Part shown: positions 9,086 to 17,675 of the stretch, piece after piece | Position numbering within the stretch: position 1 is the first letter of the stretch | Layout of the letters: every line of letters starts with the position of its first letter | NCBI GenBank assembly: GCA_016844485.1 | Contig: JAENIZ010000069.1 | Coordinates: forward strand, 1-22,845 | Length of the DNA stretch: 22,845 nucleotides | Source: Gammaproteobacteria bacterium | GTDB lineage: Bacteria > Pseudomonadota > Gammaproteobacteria > Eutrophobiales > Eutrophobiaceae | Direction: 5' to 3' | Program-made: the position numbers and the translations under genes | The notes under the pieces: model-generated | Seen by the model: the letters and a program-made list of their open reading frames with translations, nothing else | Told to the model about the DNA's origin: nothing | Database searches by the model: none

Positions 9086-9112
9086 TTAGCACTCATTACT
9101 AGTGAGTGCTAA
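9086..9112. promoter_or_regulatory. CIRCE operator (HrcA binding site) of groESL
   Basis: Exact match to the CIRCE consensus TTAGCACTC-N9-GAGTGCTAA. It overlaps the end of the -10 box of the minus-strand groESL promoter and covers the predicted transcription start. HrcA is the known repressor at such sites; a gene for it is not in the window. Confidence 0.95.
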
Positions 9113-9139
9113 TTATAGATTGGGATATTTTACTGTCAA
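9112..9139 (-). promoter_or_regulatory. Consensus sigma70 promoter of groESL
   Basis: On the minus strand TTGACA (9139-9134), a 16-base spacer, and TATAAT (9117-9112), both boxes perfect. The predicted start near 9105 lies inside CIRCE, so HrcA would block initiation directly. The resulting 5' leader before groES is about 225-235 bases and includes the palindromic element. Confidence 0.88.
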
Positions 9140-9194
9140 GCGGAAGCATACAGGGGGTAAACCAGGGCTTGTATTCCTGAAAGCCGTCTCCCAC

Positions 9195-9228
9195 AGGGGC
9201 TGTATGGGTACCTTTTGCGGCAGCCCCT
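9195..9228. other. Unassigned GC-rich inverted repeat between groESL promoter and cutA
   Basis: Perfect 8-bp repeat AGGGGCTG / CAGCCCCT separated by 18 bases. It lacks a T tract on either strand, so it is not a typical terminator. The rest of 9140-9339 is AT-rich with no recognisable gene; a cutA promoter presumably lies here but no convincing -35/-10 pair is seen. Confidence 0.4.
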
Positions 9229-9339
9229 TATAAAAAAGCTCGTAATAATCAAAAATGAACTGATAATGGCTTATTTCTCAATGTATTGGCACAATATATG
9301 CTGTTTCAATCTATCGAATAACAATAAATTTATGTATTT

Positions 9340-9666
9340 ATGAATAAGGATGCAAAACACATACTGGTTCTGACGACCTGTCCCGGGTCAATCACGGCCA
9401 AGCAGATTGCGCAGGATCTCGTCGCAAATAACCTCGCTGCCTGTGTCAATATCTTTCCGGGGGTCCAGTCTTATTTCAGGTGGGGTAATAAAGTCGATTT
9501 TGCTGAAGAATATTTGCTGTTGATCAAAACAACCCATGCCTGTTACCCGGATGTTGAACAGAAGATTGCATCCCTGCACCCCTACGAACTTCCCGAAATA
9601 ATCGTTGTCCCTATCATTGCAGGCCTTGAAGGCTATCTCCACTGGATAGACCAGAACACAAAATAA
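9340..9666 (+). CDS. cutA: Divalent-cation tolerance protein CutA
   Basis: Small trimeric CutA1-family protein connected with copper and other divalent-metal tolerance; exact biochemical function is unsettled. The 108-residue length is typical. Conserved features are LTTCPG (Cys14), NNLAACVNIFPGVQSYFRW (Cys35) and the HPYELPEII motif (80-88). It is separated from dsbD by only 3 bases, so the two form an operon. The cutA-dsbD pair near groESL is also the arrangement in E. coli, where dsbD was first described as part of the cut locus. No strong ribosome site is visible before the ATG. Confidence 0.95.
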   Translation: MNKDAKHILVLTTCPGSITAKQIAQDLVANNLAACVNIFPGVQSYFRWGNKVDFAEEYLLLIKTTHACYPDVEQKIASLHPYELPEIIVVPIIAGLEGYLHWIDQNTK

Positions 9667-9669
9667 CCC

Positions 9670-11470
9670 ATGTGTAGTGCAAGAATCATCTTGCTGGCAT
9701 GCGCTATTTTCAGCGCATGGCCAAGTGTCTCTCACGCAGATTCATTAAATAATCCGCTTGGCAGGTTGTTAAGCGATCTTGGCGTTGATTCGCCTGAGGA
9801 TCCCGAGTTCCTCAATCCTGATGCAGCCTTTGTAATAACTGCCGATGTGTCAGCTGCGGATCGGGTGATTTTCCGCTGGCAGATCGCGGACGGTTACTAT
9901 CTCTATCGGGATAAGTTCAATTTCGCCGTCAAGGATGGAGATGTCGCCCTGGGCAAGGCTGAAATACCCGGAGGGGATTACAAACACGATCCTGAATTTG
10001 GCGATGTCGAAGTACATCGGCATACCGTTGAGGCTGCATTACCGCTTATCCGCCAGGATACGGGTGAAACATCCGTGCAACTCGTGGTCGGATATCAGGG
10101 GTGCAAGGAAGACGCGATCTGTTATCCGCCCATCAGCAAGACTATTCCCCTGTTACTTGATGCAATAGCCGCACCTGCCGTTGCAGCCACGATCCATAGC
10201 GCATCAGATCAGGGGATCATTTCCAGGCAGGATTCTATTACCCGAAATCTGAAAGACGGTAATGTGTTGTTGAATATACTGACCTTCTTCGGTTTTGGCC
10301 TATTGTTAGCACTTACTCCTTGTGTATTCCCCATGATTCCTATTCTTTCCGGTATCATCATAGGCCAGGGCAAGCGCATCACTACTCAGCGTGCATTCTT
10401 ATTATCTCTGGCCTATGTATTGGCGATGGCTGTCACCTACGCCGTGCTGGGTGTAATTGCAGGATCACTGCAATTAAATTTACAGGCGGCCGCACAAAAT
10501 GCCTGGGTAATTACTGTTTTTAGCGGGATCTTCATTTTGCTCGCCCTGTCGATGTTTGGTTTCTATGAATTGCGGCTACCGAGTAATTGGCAAAGCCGCC
10601 TGTCTGCCACAAGCAACAACCAGAAACAGGGAAGTCTTCGGGGTACATCTGTAATGGGATTGTTATCCGCCATTATTGTCGGGCCGTGTGTTGCCCCCCC
10701 GCTTGCAGGCGCCTTGTTATATATCAGCCAGACCGGCAATGCGGTACTGGGCGGTCTGGCACTGTTGGCAATGGGACTCGGAATGGGTGTGCCGTTAATC
10801 ATAATCGGGACATCGGCAGGCAGATTATTGCCCCGGGCAGGTGCATGGATGGAAAGCGTTAAAAGGATATTCGGGGTCATCATGCTGGGTGTGGCCATCT
10901 GGTTTCTTGAACGAATACTGCCCGGTCCAGTGACACTCATGCTCTGGGCGTTGTTATTTATAGTGACCGCAGTTTACATGGGCGCACTCGACAGACTTGA
11001 ACCGGGTGTCGGTTGGCAGAGATTATGGAAAGGACTGGGACTTGCGATGCTGATCTATGGCGTAGCCCTCGTCGTCGGTGCTACAAGTGGTGGTCAGGAT
11101 GTCTTCAGGCCCTTGCAGGGAATCACGATGGGTGCAAGCCGGGTAAAGGGGCTTGAGTTTATCAATATAAAGGGCGTGGATGATCTGGATCGCATGCTCG
11201 CTGCCGCCACAGAAAAGAACAAGGCAGTGATGCTCGATTTCTATGCCGACTGGTGTATCACGTGCAAGGAGATGGAGAAATTCACCTTCCCGGGCGGACG
11301 TCACCGCCAATGATGAAAGCGATAGTGCATTGTTGGCCAAGTTTGAGCTGTTTGGCCCGCCTGCGATCCTGTTCTTTGGTAATGGGGAGGAACGTACGGC
11401 CTATCGGCTGGTAGGATTTGTCGATGCTGATACATTTATCCGGCATGTAAAAAAGGCGACAGATTTGTGA
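9670..11470 (+). pseudogene. dsbD: Thiol:disulfide interchange protein DsbD, frame-disrupted near the C-terminus
   Basis: DsbD carries electrons from cytoplasmic thioredoxin across the inner membrane to periplasmic thiol proteins. A signal peptide ends near VSHA (residue 23). The periplasmic N-terminal domain has Cys145/Cys151 (GYQGCKEDAICYPP). The membrane domain has Cys218 (LTPCVFP) and Cys340 (VGPCVAPP). The C-terminal thioredoxin-like domain has WCITC (Cys529/Cys532). The frame breaks at about 11290, after KEMEKFTFP. The next frame resumes with RADVTANDESD and continues through FELFGPPAILFF to the stop at 11470. About 15 residues that relatives have between these anchors are absent. All six redox cysteines survive, but the thioredoxin domain would be truncated as read. 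It overlaps the next gene by 4 bases. Confidence 0.92.
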
Positions 11471-12030
11471 GAAAAACCCGGTTCATTGGACTGGGGTTGA
11501 TCGTGGCCGTCCTGTCAGGGTTTATCGGTTTCCAGGTACACCGATCATTTCAAGCGGGTACAGACCTGCCCGCTACTGACGTTCAGATAAAAAGGCCCGC
11601 TCTGAACCTTATTGGACAAATACGCCCGGAATTCAGTCTGCCGGATATGGATGGCAACATGCATAAAATAGATGAATGGGATGGCAAGGTCGTTGCGATA
11701 AACTTCTGGGCCACCTGGTGCCCGCCCTGCCGTGAAGAGATTCCGGAATTTATCAAAATACAGGAAAAATTTGGCAGTAAGGGGCTGCAATTTATCGGCA
11801 TCGCCTTGCAGCAGGCCAAGGATGTACGTGAATTTGCCACAACGATGGGTATCAATTACCCGATCCTGGTTGGCGAAGAGGATGTTATCCAGGTGGCGGA
11901 GCAATATGGCAACAGTTTTGGTGCCTTGCCCTATACGGTTATTATCGATCGTCAGCGCCGCATCACCTTTATCCAGCCCGGACCACTGCATGCGGCAGAT
12001 GCAGAGCGTGTCATTACCTCGCTTTTTTAA
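11467..12030 (+). CDS. TlpA/ResA-like membrane-anchored thioredoxin
   Basis: Predicted periplasmic thiol-disulfide oxidoreductase held by an N-terminal hydrophobic helix (about residues 5-24, IGLGLIVAVLSGFIGF). The AhpC/TSA-type thioredoxin fold starts at RPEFSLPDMDGN. The active site is WATWCPPC (Cys85, Cys88), and the cis-proline region is FGALPYTVIIDRQ. Length is 187 residues. The GTG start overlaps the dsbD stop as GTGA, implying translational coupling, and proteins of this type commonly receive electrons from DsbD. Roles such as haem-protein or cytochrome c maturation are known for relatives, but the sequence does not decide which substrate it reduces. Confidence 0.9.
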   Translation: MRKTRFIGLGLIVAVLSGFIGFQVHRSFQAGTDLPATDVQIKRPALNLIGQIRPEFSLPDMDGNMHKIDEWDGKVVAINFWATWCPPCREEIPEFIKIQEKFGSKGLQFIGIALQQAKDVREFATTMGINYPILVGEEDVIQVAEQYGNSFGALPYTVIIDRQRRITFIQPGPLHAADAERVITSLF

Positions 12031-12151
12031 ATAAATCCATACGGTTACATCAAGCGCATCAACAGCCCGATAAAAATTTCGTATTTGCCGTTAATTACTG
12101 TTAACATGTAGGTAATTGTTATTATCTTCCTGTATATTTTGAGCATAGTTT

Positions 12152-12570
12152 ATGGCGAATTTCCTCGTACTGCATGGGCCAAACCTTAACCTCCTGGGTC
12201 AACGTGAGCCCGAAGTCTACGGTACCACGACACTGGATGAGATCAATGAACGTATCAGGCGGCGTGCTGTTTTCAGAGCAACGCCGAGCATGAACTCGTG
12301 GATCAAATCCAGACAGCCAATAAAAACAAGGTTGATTTTATCATCATCAATCCGGGGGCATTTACGCATACCAGCATTGCCCTGCGTGATGCCTTTCTCA
12401 GCGTCAAGGTCCCGTTTATAGAAGTGCATTTATCGAATGTCTTTGCCCGGGAAGAATTTCGCCGGAAATCCTATCTCTCCGATATTGCTGTCGCTGTCAT
12501 CAGTGGTACAGGCGCACTGGGTTATGAGCTTGCCATGCTGGCCGCCGGGCAACGTCTTTCTGGAAAGTAA
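12152..12570 (+). pseudogene. aroQ: Type II 3-dehydroquinate dehydratase AroQ, frame-disrupted
   Basis: Third step of the shikimate pathway (3-dehydroquinate to 3-dehydroshikimate). The first frame gives MANFLVLHGPNLNLLGQREP with the family N-terminus, catalytic Tyr in EVYG, and TTLDEINERIRRRA. The second frame gives CFQSNAEHELVDQIQ, then FIIINPGAFTHTS, VPFIEVHLSN and SDIAVAVISG, i.e. the rest of the active site including the catalytic His in VHLSN. The frames change near 12266-12270, where relatives have roughly 7-9 more residues before the FQSN motif. As read, the product would stop at 12421 without the essential half. First gene of the aroQ-accB-accC-prmA cluster, 18 bases before accB. Confidence 0.92.
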
Positions 12571-12588
12571 ACTTATTCAGGAAAAACT

Positions 12589-13047
12589 ATGGATCTTCGC
12601 AAGGTAAAAAAGCTGATTGAATTACTGGAACAATCGGCCGTATCCGAAATAGAAATACACGAGGGTGAGGAGTCCGTTCGTATCAGCCGCCACAGTTCCG
12701 GCGCAACCCAGACGATAGTACAGGTTCCAGGTAACATTGATTCATCGCAGATGACCCCGGGAGGAATTGTTTCATCCAAACAAACAACTGAAACTGTCCT
12801 GCCGGAAGAGACCGGTCATGTCGTCACATCACCCATGGTAGGCATCTTTTATTTATCGCCATCACCCGAAGCACCGCCTTTTGTGGAGAAAGGACAAACC
12901 GTGGCCAAGGGGGATGTGATATGTATTATCGAGGCCATGAAGATCATGAACCAGATCGAAGCTGATACCAGCGGGGTCGTAAGCAAGATTCTTGCAGAGA
13001 ATGGCGAACCGGTGGAATATGGCCAACCCCTGTTTGTAATTTCGTAA
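12589..13047 (+). CDS. accB: Biotin carboxyl carrier protein of acetyl-CoA carboxylase (BCCP)
   Basis: Carries carboxybiotin between the carboxylase and carboxyltransferase of acetyl-CoA carboxylase, the first committed step of fatty-acid synthesis. The 152-residue protein has the N-terminal DLRKVKKLIELLEQS helix, a flexible linker, the SPMVGIFYLSPSPEAPPFV thumb region and the biotinylation motif EAMKIMN with Lys118. A ribosome site AGGA lies before the ATG. Accompanied by accC downstream, as in most gammaproteobacteria; an inverted repeat sits in the 99-base gap to accC. Confidence 0.97.
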   Translation: MDLRKVKKLIELLEQSAVSEIEIHEGEESVRISRHSSGATQTIVQVPGNIDSSQMTPGGIVSSKQTTETVLPEETGHVVTSPMVGIFYLSPSPEAPPFVEKGQTVAKGDVICIIEAMKIMNQIEADTSGVVSKILAENGEPVEYGQPLFVIS

Positions 13048-13075
13048 AATATTTTCTTAATTCTTCCATTCTTTA

Positions 13076-13104
13076 TTTACAGGAACAGACTGATCACCTG
13101 TAAA
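13076..13104 (+). other. Inverted repeat in the accB-accC gap
   Basis: 8-bp perfect stem TTTACAGG / CCTGTAAA with a 13-base loop, followed by an A-rich stretch rather than a T tract. It is not a standard terminator; it could affect mRNA stability or processing between accB and accC. Confidence 0.35.
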
Positions 13105-13146
13105 AATAAAACAAAAGTTATTTTAATTACTGTCTGATAAGAATTC

Positions 13147-14490
13147 ATGTTGGAAAAAATTGTTATTGCGAATCGTGGTGAGATCGCCCTGCGCATCCTG
13201 CGCACCTGCCGCGAATTGGGCATCAAAACCGTTGCGATTTATTCCGAAGCGGATCGGGACCAGAAACATGTATTTCTCGCCGATGAATCAGTGTGTATCG
13301 GGCCAGCGGCATCCTCGGAAAGTTACCTGAATATCCCGGCGGTGATCAGCGCCGCAGAGGTCACCGATGCGGTCGCCATACATCCGGGATACGGATTTTT
13401 GTCGGAGAATGCCGATTTTGCCGAGCGCGTTGAACAAAGTGGATTTGTATTTATAGGGCCGAATGCAGACACCATACGCCTGATGGGGGACAAGGTTTCA
13501 GCTATCGCCGCCATGAAAAAGGCCGGGATACCGTGTGTCCCGGGATCCGATGGTCCATTGGGTGAAAATCCGGATGAGAATTTCAAAATTGCCCGCGATA
13601 TCGGCTATCCCGTTATTATCAAGGCAGCCGGAGGTGGAGGCGGGCGCGGCATGCGTGTCGTGCATAGTGAGGCTTCACTCCGTAATGCTATTTCGATTAC
13701 CCGGTCAGAGGCGAAGACCGCGTTTGGGAATGATGCAGTCTATATGGAGAAATGTCTGAGTCATCCCCGCCATATCGAAGTACAGGTCATGGCAGATCAG
13801 CATGGTAATGTCGTTTATCTTGGAGAGCGCGACTGTTCCATGCAGCGTCGTCACCAGAAGGTGATTGAAGAGGCGCCTGCTCCCGGAATTCACAGGAAGA
13901 TACGCTGTACAATGGGAGAGCGTTGTGTCAGTGCTTGCCGCTCCATAGGTTATAGGAACGCGGGCACCTTTGAGTTTCTTTACCAGGATGAACAGTTCTA
14001 TTTTATAGAAATGAACACACGCATTCAGGTTGAACACCCGGTGACGGAAATGGTGACCGGAATAGATATCATCAGGGAACAACTGCGCATCGCCAGCGGT
14101 GAAAAACTGAGTTTCCGTCAGGACGACATCCAGATCCTGGGACATGCAATTGAGTGCCGTATCAATGCTGAGGATCCGGAAACCTTTATGCCATCACCGG
14201 GAATGATCGAACACTATCACCCGCCCGGCGGTTTTGGAGTGCGGGTCGATACGCATATCTATGGGGGATACAAGGTGCCGCCCCATTACGACTCAATGAT
14301 AGGCAAACTGATCGTGCACGGCGATACCCGTGAGTTGGCGCTGGCGCGCATGTCCATGGCCTTGTCCGAGATCGTGATTGAGGGGATCAAGACCAATATC
14401 GCGTTACATCAGAAGCTGATAAATGATGCAGCCTTTATCTCGGGTGGCACGGATATTCACTATCTGGAAAACAAACTGGGTCTGAAATAG
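13147..14490 (+). CDS. accC: Biotin carboxylase subunit of acetyl-CoA carboxylase
   Basis: ATP-grasp enzyme that carboxylates the biotin on AccB using ATP and bicarbonate. The full length of 447 residues is close to E. coli AccC. Motifs are IANRGEIALRI at the N-terminus, HPGYGFLSEN (79-88), the glycine-rich ATP loop GGGGGRG (162-168), RDCSMQRRHQKVIEEAPAP, and the metal and catalytic region EMNTRIQVEHPVTE. The C-terminal DSMIGKLIVHG and TDIHYLENKLGL are intact. Separated from prmA by only about 20 bases. Confidence 0.98.
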   Translation: MLEKIVIANRGEIALRILRTCRELGIKTVAIYSEADRDQKHVFLADESVCIGPAASSESYLNIPAVISAAEVTDAVAIHPGYGFLSENADFAERVEQSGFVFIGPNADTIRLMGDKVSAIAAMKKAGIPCVPGSDGPLGENPDENFKIARDIGYPVIIKAAGGGGGRGMRVVHSEASLRNAISITRSEAKTAFGNDAVYMEKCLSHPRHIEVQVMADQHGNVVYLGERDCSMQRRHQKVIEEAPAPGIHRKIRCTMGERCVSACRSIGYRNAGTFEFLYQDEQFYFIEMNTRIQVEHPVTEMVTGIDIIREQLRIASGEKLSFRQDDIQILGHAIECRINAEDPETFMPSPGMIEHYHPPGGFGVRVDTHIYGGYKVPPHYDSMIGKLIVHGDTRELALARMSMALSEIVIEGIKTNIALHQKLINDAAFISGGTDIHYLENKLGLK

Positions 14491-14509
14491 ACCCTTGTCT
14501 CTTTACGCT

Positions 14510-15403
14510 ATGGCCTGGTTGCAACTTACCCTGGAAAGTACCAGGAAAAGCGCGGAACGGTTATCCGAATTGCTGGAAAAATACGGGGTAATATCTGTCA
14601 GTTTATCGGCGCTGAGCGAAGCACCCGTATTCGGACAGGACGTGATTGATAATGCCATGCTGTGGGAGCGTACACGTATCAGCGCGCTGCTGCATGAAGA
14701 TACTGATCTTGACACCTTGCTGGTATGTTTGCGCAGTTGCGCTGGTGACGGGCAAATCCTGAAGCATCGTATCGATCTGTTGCAGGACCGGGATTGGGTG
14801 ACTACCTGGCAACAGGGACAGGGTCCGAAGATCTTTGGTGAACGTCTACGTATCTGCCCCAGCTGGTGTTCCTCACCGGACGATAATAAACACTATATTA
14901 TTCTGGATCCGGGTCTCGCTTTCGGTACCGGTGCACACGATACTACGGCGATGTGTCTTGACTGGCTGGCTGCTAATGATGTTACCGGAAAACAGGTGAT
15001 TGATTATGGTTGTGGTTCAGGCATCCTGGCGCTTGCAGCATTACATCTGGGCGCGCAACATGCCTATGCAATTGATATCGATCCACAGGCACTACAGGCT
15101 GCAAGGACCAATGCTGAACGGAACCGGTTGTTGGAACACATCACGATCGCCCATCCTGATGAAGTTACATTACCGGCAGTCAATGCCCTGCTTGCCAATG
15201 TGTTATTGAATCCACTCAAGGATCTGGCCCCGTATTTTGCAGAACTGGTTTTACCGGGGGGAGCTATCGTGTTATCAGGATTAGTGGCGGTGCAGGCAGA
15301 GGAATGTTTGGAGGCATATCAAAGCTGGTTTAACATGGATATCCCCGTATATCGCAGGGAGTGGGCCATGTTGCACGGTATACGAAAGCAGATTGACAAA
15401 TGA
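14510..15403 (+). CDS. prmA: Ribosomal protein L11 methyltransferase PrmA
   Basis: SAM-dependent methyltransferase that trimethylates ribosomal protein L11. The start is set at the ATG at 14510 (MAWLQLTLES), matching the family MPWIQLKL-type N-terminus; a TTG at 14495 would add five residues. The 297-residue protein contains LDPGLAFGTGAHDTT, the SAM-binding motif DYGCGSGILALAA and the NVLLNPLKDLAPYF segment typical of the N6-methylase-like core. Directly follows accC and is probably in the same transcript, a common gammaproteobacterial order. Confidence 0.96.
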   Translation: MAWLQLTLESTRKSAERLSELLEKYGVISVSLSALSEAPVFGQDVIDNAMLWERTRISALLHEDTDLDTLLVCLRSCAGDGQILKHRIDLLQDRDWVTTWQQGQGPKIFGERLRICPSWCSSPDDNKHYIILDPGLAFGTGAHDTTAMCLDWLAANDVTGKQVIDYGCGSGILALAALHLGAQHAYAIDIDPQALQAARTNAERNRLLEHITIAHPDEVTLPAVNALLANVLLNPLKDLAPYFAELVLPGGAIVLSGLVAVQAEECLEAYQSWFNMDIPVYRREWAMLHGIRKQIDK

Positions 15404-15421
15404 TGTATCGCCGCTGAATAA

Positions 15422-16279
15422 ATGTTTACCTCCTGCCCAGGTTGTGCCAGACAATACCGGATCCGCGCGGAACAACTGACGGCTGCCAAAGGTCAGGTCA
15501 AATGCGGTTTTTGTGGTCAGCAGTTCAGTGCCCTTGAACGATTGAGTGATAATCCACTGCCACTGCCTGTTCAAAAATTTCCGGTCGGGTTATCGGAACC
15601 TGCCGCGGAAACGCTTCAATCTGAGGTTGCCAGTCACGCATTTGAACACGAACCACAATTCGAAATCCCGCGCCAGCCTGTACTGAAATCCACCAAAACA
15701 TCAGCTGTGCACTCCAGGGCAGATTTTCATCTGACTGCCAATATCGATGGGCTGCCCGATGAACTACAGGAGGTATTACTGGAGGAGAGTGAGCCACCGC
15801 GTAGCAGGATGGGCGCCTTCTTTTGGGGCCTGGGTGCGCTGTTATTAATTGTGGCCATTGCGGCACAACTTGCGTGGTTTAACCGGGACTATCTCTTGCG
15901 ACAATACCCTGAAATCATGCCGTGGGCAAAACAGATATGTGAGCGTTTGGGTTGCGACTTGTTGCGGCAACGTAATGTCTCAGCCATCGAAATTCTCAAC
16001 CGTGACGTACGACTGCACCCGATATACACCGACTCACTCTTGGTTAATGCTACCATGGCCAACCGTTCAGACAGCATACAACCCTTTCCGCGCATACAAT
16101 TTACCTTGTTTGACACCAATGGCCAGATGGTCGCATTCAGGGAATTCACACCCGGGGAATATCTTGATGACAGTATTGCCATTAATGATGGTATGCAACC
16201 TGAACAACCGGTTCATTTTGTCCTGGAGGTTACTGGACCAACGAATAGCGCCGTGAGTTTTGAGTTTCGTTTTCTGTGA
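15422..16279 (+). CDS. Zinc-ribbon and DUF3426 domain membrane protein
   Basis: Uncharacterised but widespread proteobacterial protein found next to prmA and dusB. The N-terminus is an MJ0042-type zinc ribbon with CPGC (Cys5, Cys8) and CGFC (Cys28, Cys31). A polar low-complexity linker follows to about residue 125, then one transmembrane helix (about 131-153, GAFFWGLGALLLIVAIAAQL). A C-terminal DUF3426 domain is likely periplasmic (ICERLGCDL, then NATMANRSDSIQPFPRIQFTL and DTNGQMVAFREFTPGEYL). 285 residues. Topology suggests a cytoplasmic metal-binding sensor end and an extracytoplasmic domain, but no function is established. Lies 18 bases after prmA. Confidence 0.85.
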   Translation: MFTSCPGCARQYRIRAEQLTAAKGQVKCGFCGQQFSALERLSDNPLPLPVQKFPVGLSEPAAETLQSEVASHAFEHEPQFEIPRQPVLKSTKTSAVHSRADFHLTANIDGLPDELQEVLLEESEPPRSRMGAFFWGLGALLLIVAIAAQLAWFNRDYLLRQYPEIMPWAKQICERLGCDLLRQRNVSAIEILNRDVRLHPIYTDSLLVNATMANRSDSIQPFPRIQFTLFDTNGQMVAFREFTPGEYLDDSIAINDGMQPEQPVHFVLEVTGPTNSAVSFEFRFL

Positions 16280-16403
16280 TGCGGTTCAAATATTTCCGTT
16301 ACTTGTTAAGTAAGCCGTAAATAATCTTTTATCCGGCTTCAATTATCGTTATCATGAGTCCCTCGTTATACAGCCGCCATAATTCAAAAGAAGCGGTGCA
16401 GTC

Positions 16404-17387
16404 ATGAGAATAGGACCTCATACATTAAAAAATAATCTAATTCTTGCGCCCATGGCCGGCGTAACTGACAGACCCTTCAGGCAATTATGCAGGGAACTGG
16501 GCGCGGGTCTGGCGGTGTCTGAAATGGTAACCTCCAACGCGACTCTCTGGCAAAGTCAGAAAACACAACATCGGATTGACCACAAGGGCGAAGATTCACC
16601 GCGCATCGTACAGATAGCCGGGGCAGATCCGGAATTGATGGCTATGGCCGCGCAATTCAATGCGGATAACGGTGCCGACATCATTGATATCAATATGGGC
16701 TGTCCGGCAAAGAAAGTTTGCAATGTCATGGCCGGGTCGGCCCTGTTACAGAATGAGACACTGGTCGCAAGTATTCTTGAAAGTGTTGTTAAGGCAGTGA
16801 ACGTGCCAGTCACACTCAAGATACGCACGGGCCGGGACAGGGAACATCGTAATGGTCCGGTGATCGCCAGGATCGCGGAACAATCGGGAATACAGATGCT
16901 TACCGTCCATGGTCGTACCCGCGCCTGCGGATTCAGTGGTGCGGCGGAACACGATACTGTGCGTGAAATAAAGGCGCAGGTATCAATACCTGTCGTTGCC
17001 AATGGAGATATTACTACACCACAGCAGGCCGCAAGCGTACTTCAGTACACAAGGGCGGATGGCATCATGATAGGCCGTGCAGCGCAGGGTAATCCCTGGA
17101 TCTTCCGGGAGATTGTCCACTATCTTGCCACTGGTGAGTTATTGAAAATGCCTTCGACAGAAGAAATTTACGCTACCCTGGTTAGCCATCTGCAGAATCT
17201 GTATGAGTTTTATGGTGAATTTATGGGTGTACGTATAGCGCGGAAACATATCGGCTGGTATTGTAAGCATCGGCGCGGCGTAAAATTATTTCGGGCACTG
17301 GTTAACGCTGCTGAAACAGCAGATGAGCAATTATATATTGTGCAAGATTATTTTTCCGGACAGACAGAACAAGAATTGGCGGCATGA
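16404..17387 (+). CDS. dusB: tRNA-dihydrouridine synthase DusB
   Basis: FMN-dependent enzyme that reduces uridine to dihydrouridine in tRNA. The 327-residue protein starts with the TIM-barrel motif LILAPMAGVTDRPFR. It has IVQIAGADPE, the catalytic cysteine in DINMGCPAKKV (Cys100), LKIRTGRD, TVHGRTRACGFSG and the FMN phosphate-binding GDITTP and MIGRAAQGNPW segments. The C-terminal helical tRNA-binding domain includes RKHIGWYCKH. Its stop overlaps the fis start as ATGA, the classical dusB-fis operon of gammaproteobacteria in which dusB precedes fis. Confidence 0.97.
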   Translation: MRIGPHTLKNNLILAPMAGVTDRPFRQLCRELGAGLAVSEMVTSNATLWQSQKTQHRIDHKGEDSPRIVQIAGADPELMAMAAQFNADNGADIIDINMGCPAKKVCNVMAGSALLQNETLVASILESVVKAVNVPVTLKIRTGRDREHRNGPVIARIAEQSGIQMLTVHGRTRACGFSGAAEHDTVREIKAQVSIPVVANGDITTPQQAASVLQYTRADGIMIGRAAQGNPWIFREIVHYLATGELLKMPSTEEIYATLVSHLQNLYEFYGEFMGVRIARKHIGWYCKHRRGVKLFRALVNAAETADEQLYIVQDYFSGQTEQELAA

Positions 17388-17665
17388 CAGCGGCAAAAAC
17401 ACATAAAGTGGAATCCATTGTGTCCAAGCGGGGCGATCAGTACTGTCTCAGTGAAAATGTACGCACGGCGACTGAGAATTATTTTGCCGACCTGGACGGC
17501 CATGAACCGAAAAATCTTTATGATCTCTTTTTGGCGCAGGTGGAAAAGCCGCTGATTGAGGTTGTGATGCATAAAACCCGTGGCAATGTCACCAAGGCAG
17601 CGCAGGTCCTTGGTCTGAATCGGGGTACCTTGCGCAGCCGCCTGAAGAAATACGGTCTCGATTGA
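17384..17665 (+). CDS. fis: DNA-binding protein Fis
   Basis: Nucleoid-associated factor for inversion stimulation; it bends DNA and regulates rRNA and growth-phase genes. The 93-residue protein, near the 98 of E. coli, has an N-terminal dimer arm followed by the core NLYDLFLAQVEKPLIEVVM and the C-terminal helix-turn-helix TKAAQVLGLNRGTLRSRLKK. It overlaps dusB by 4 bases (ATGA), so translation is coupled. Followed by an inverted repeat that may end or attenuate the transcript before purH. Confidence 0.97.
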   Translation: MTAAKTHKVESIVSKRGDQYCLSENVRTATENYFADLDGHEPKNLYDLFLAQVEKPLIEVVMHKTRGNVTKAAQVLGLNRGTLRSRLKKYGLD

Positions 17666-17675
17666 CTATTCCCGC

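Noticed and set aside
8880..9339. Intact transposase or small gene in the 460-base groES-cutA gap
   Set aside because: No frame of useful length or motif; the gap is explained by promoter, CIRCE, the palindromic element and an AT-rich remainder.
14495..14509. TTG start for prmA at 14495
   Set aside because: The ATG at 14510 aligns with the conserved family N-terminus; the five extra residues do not.
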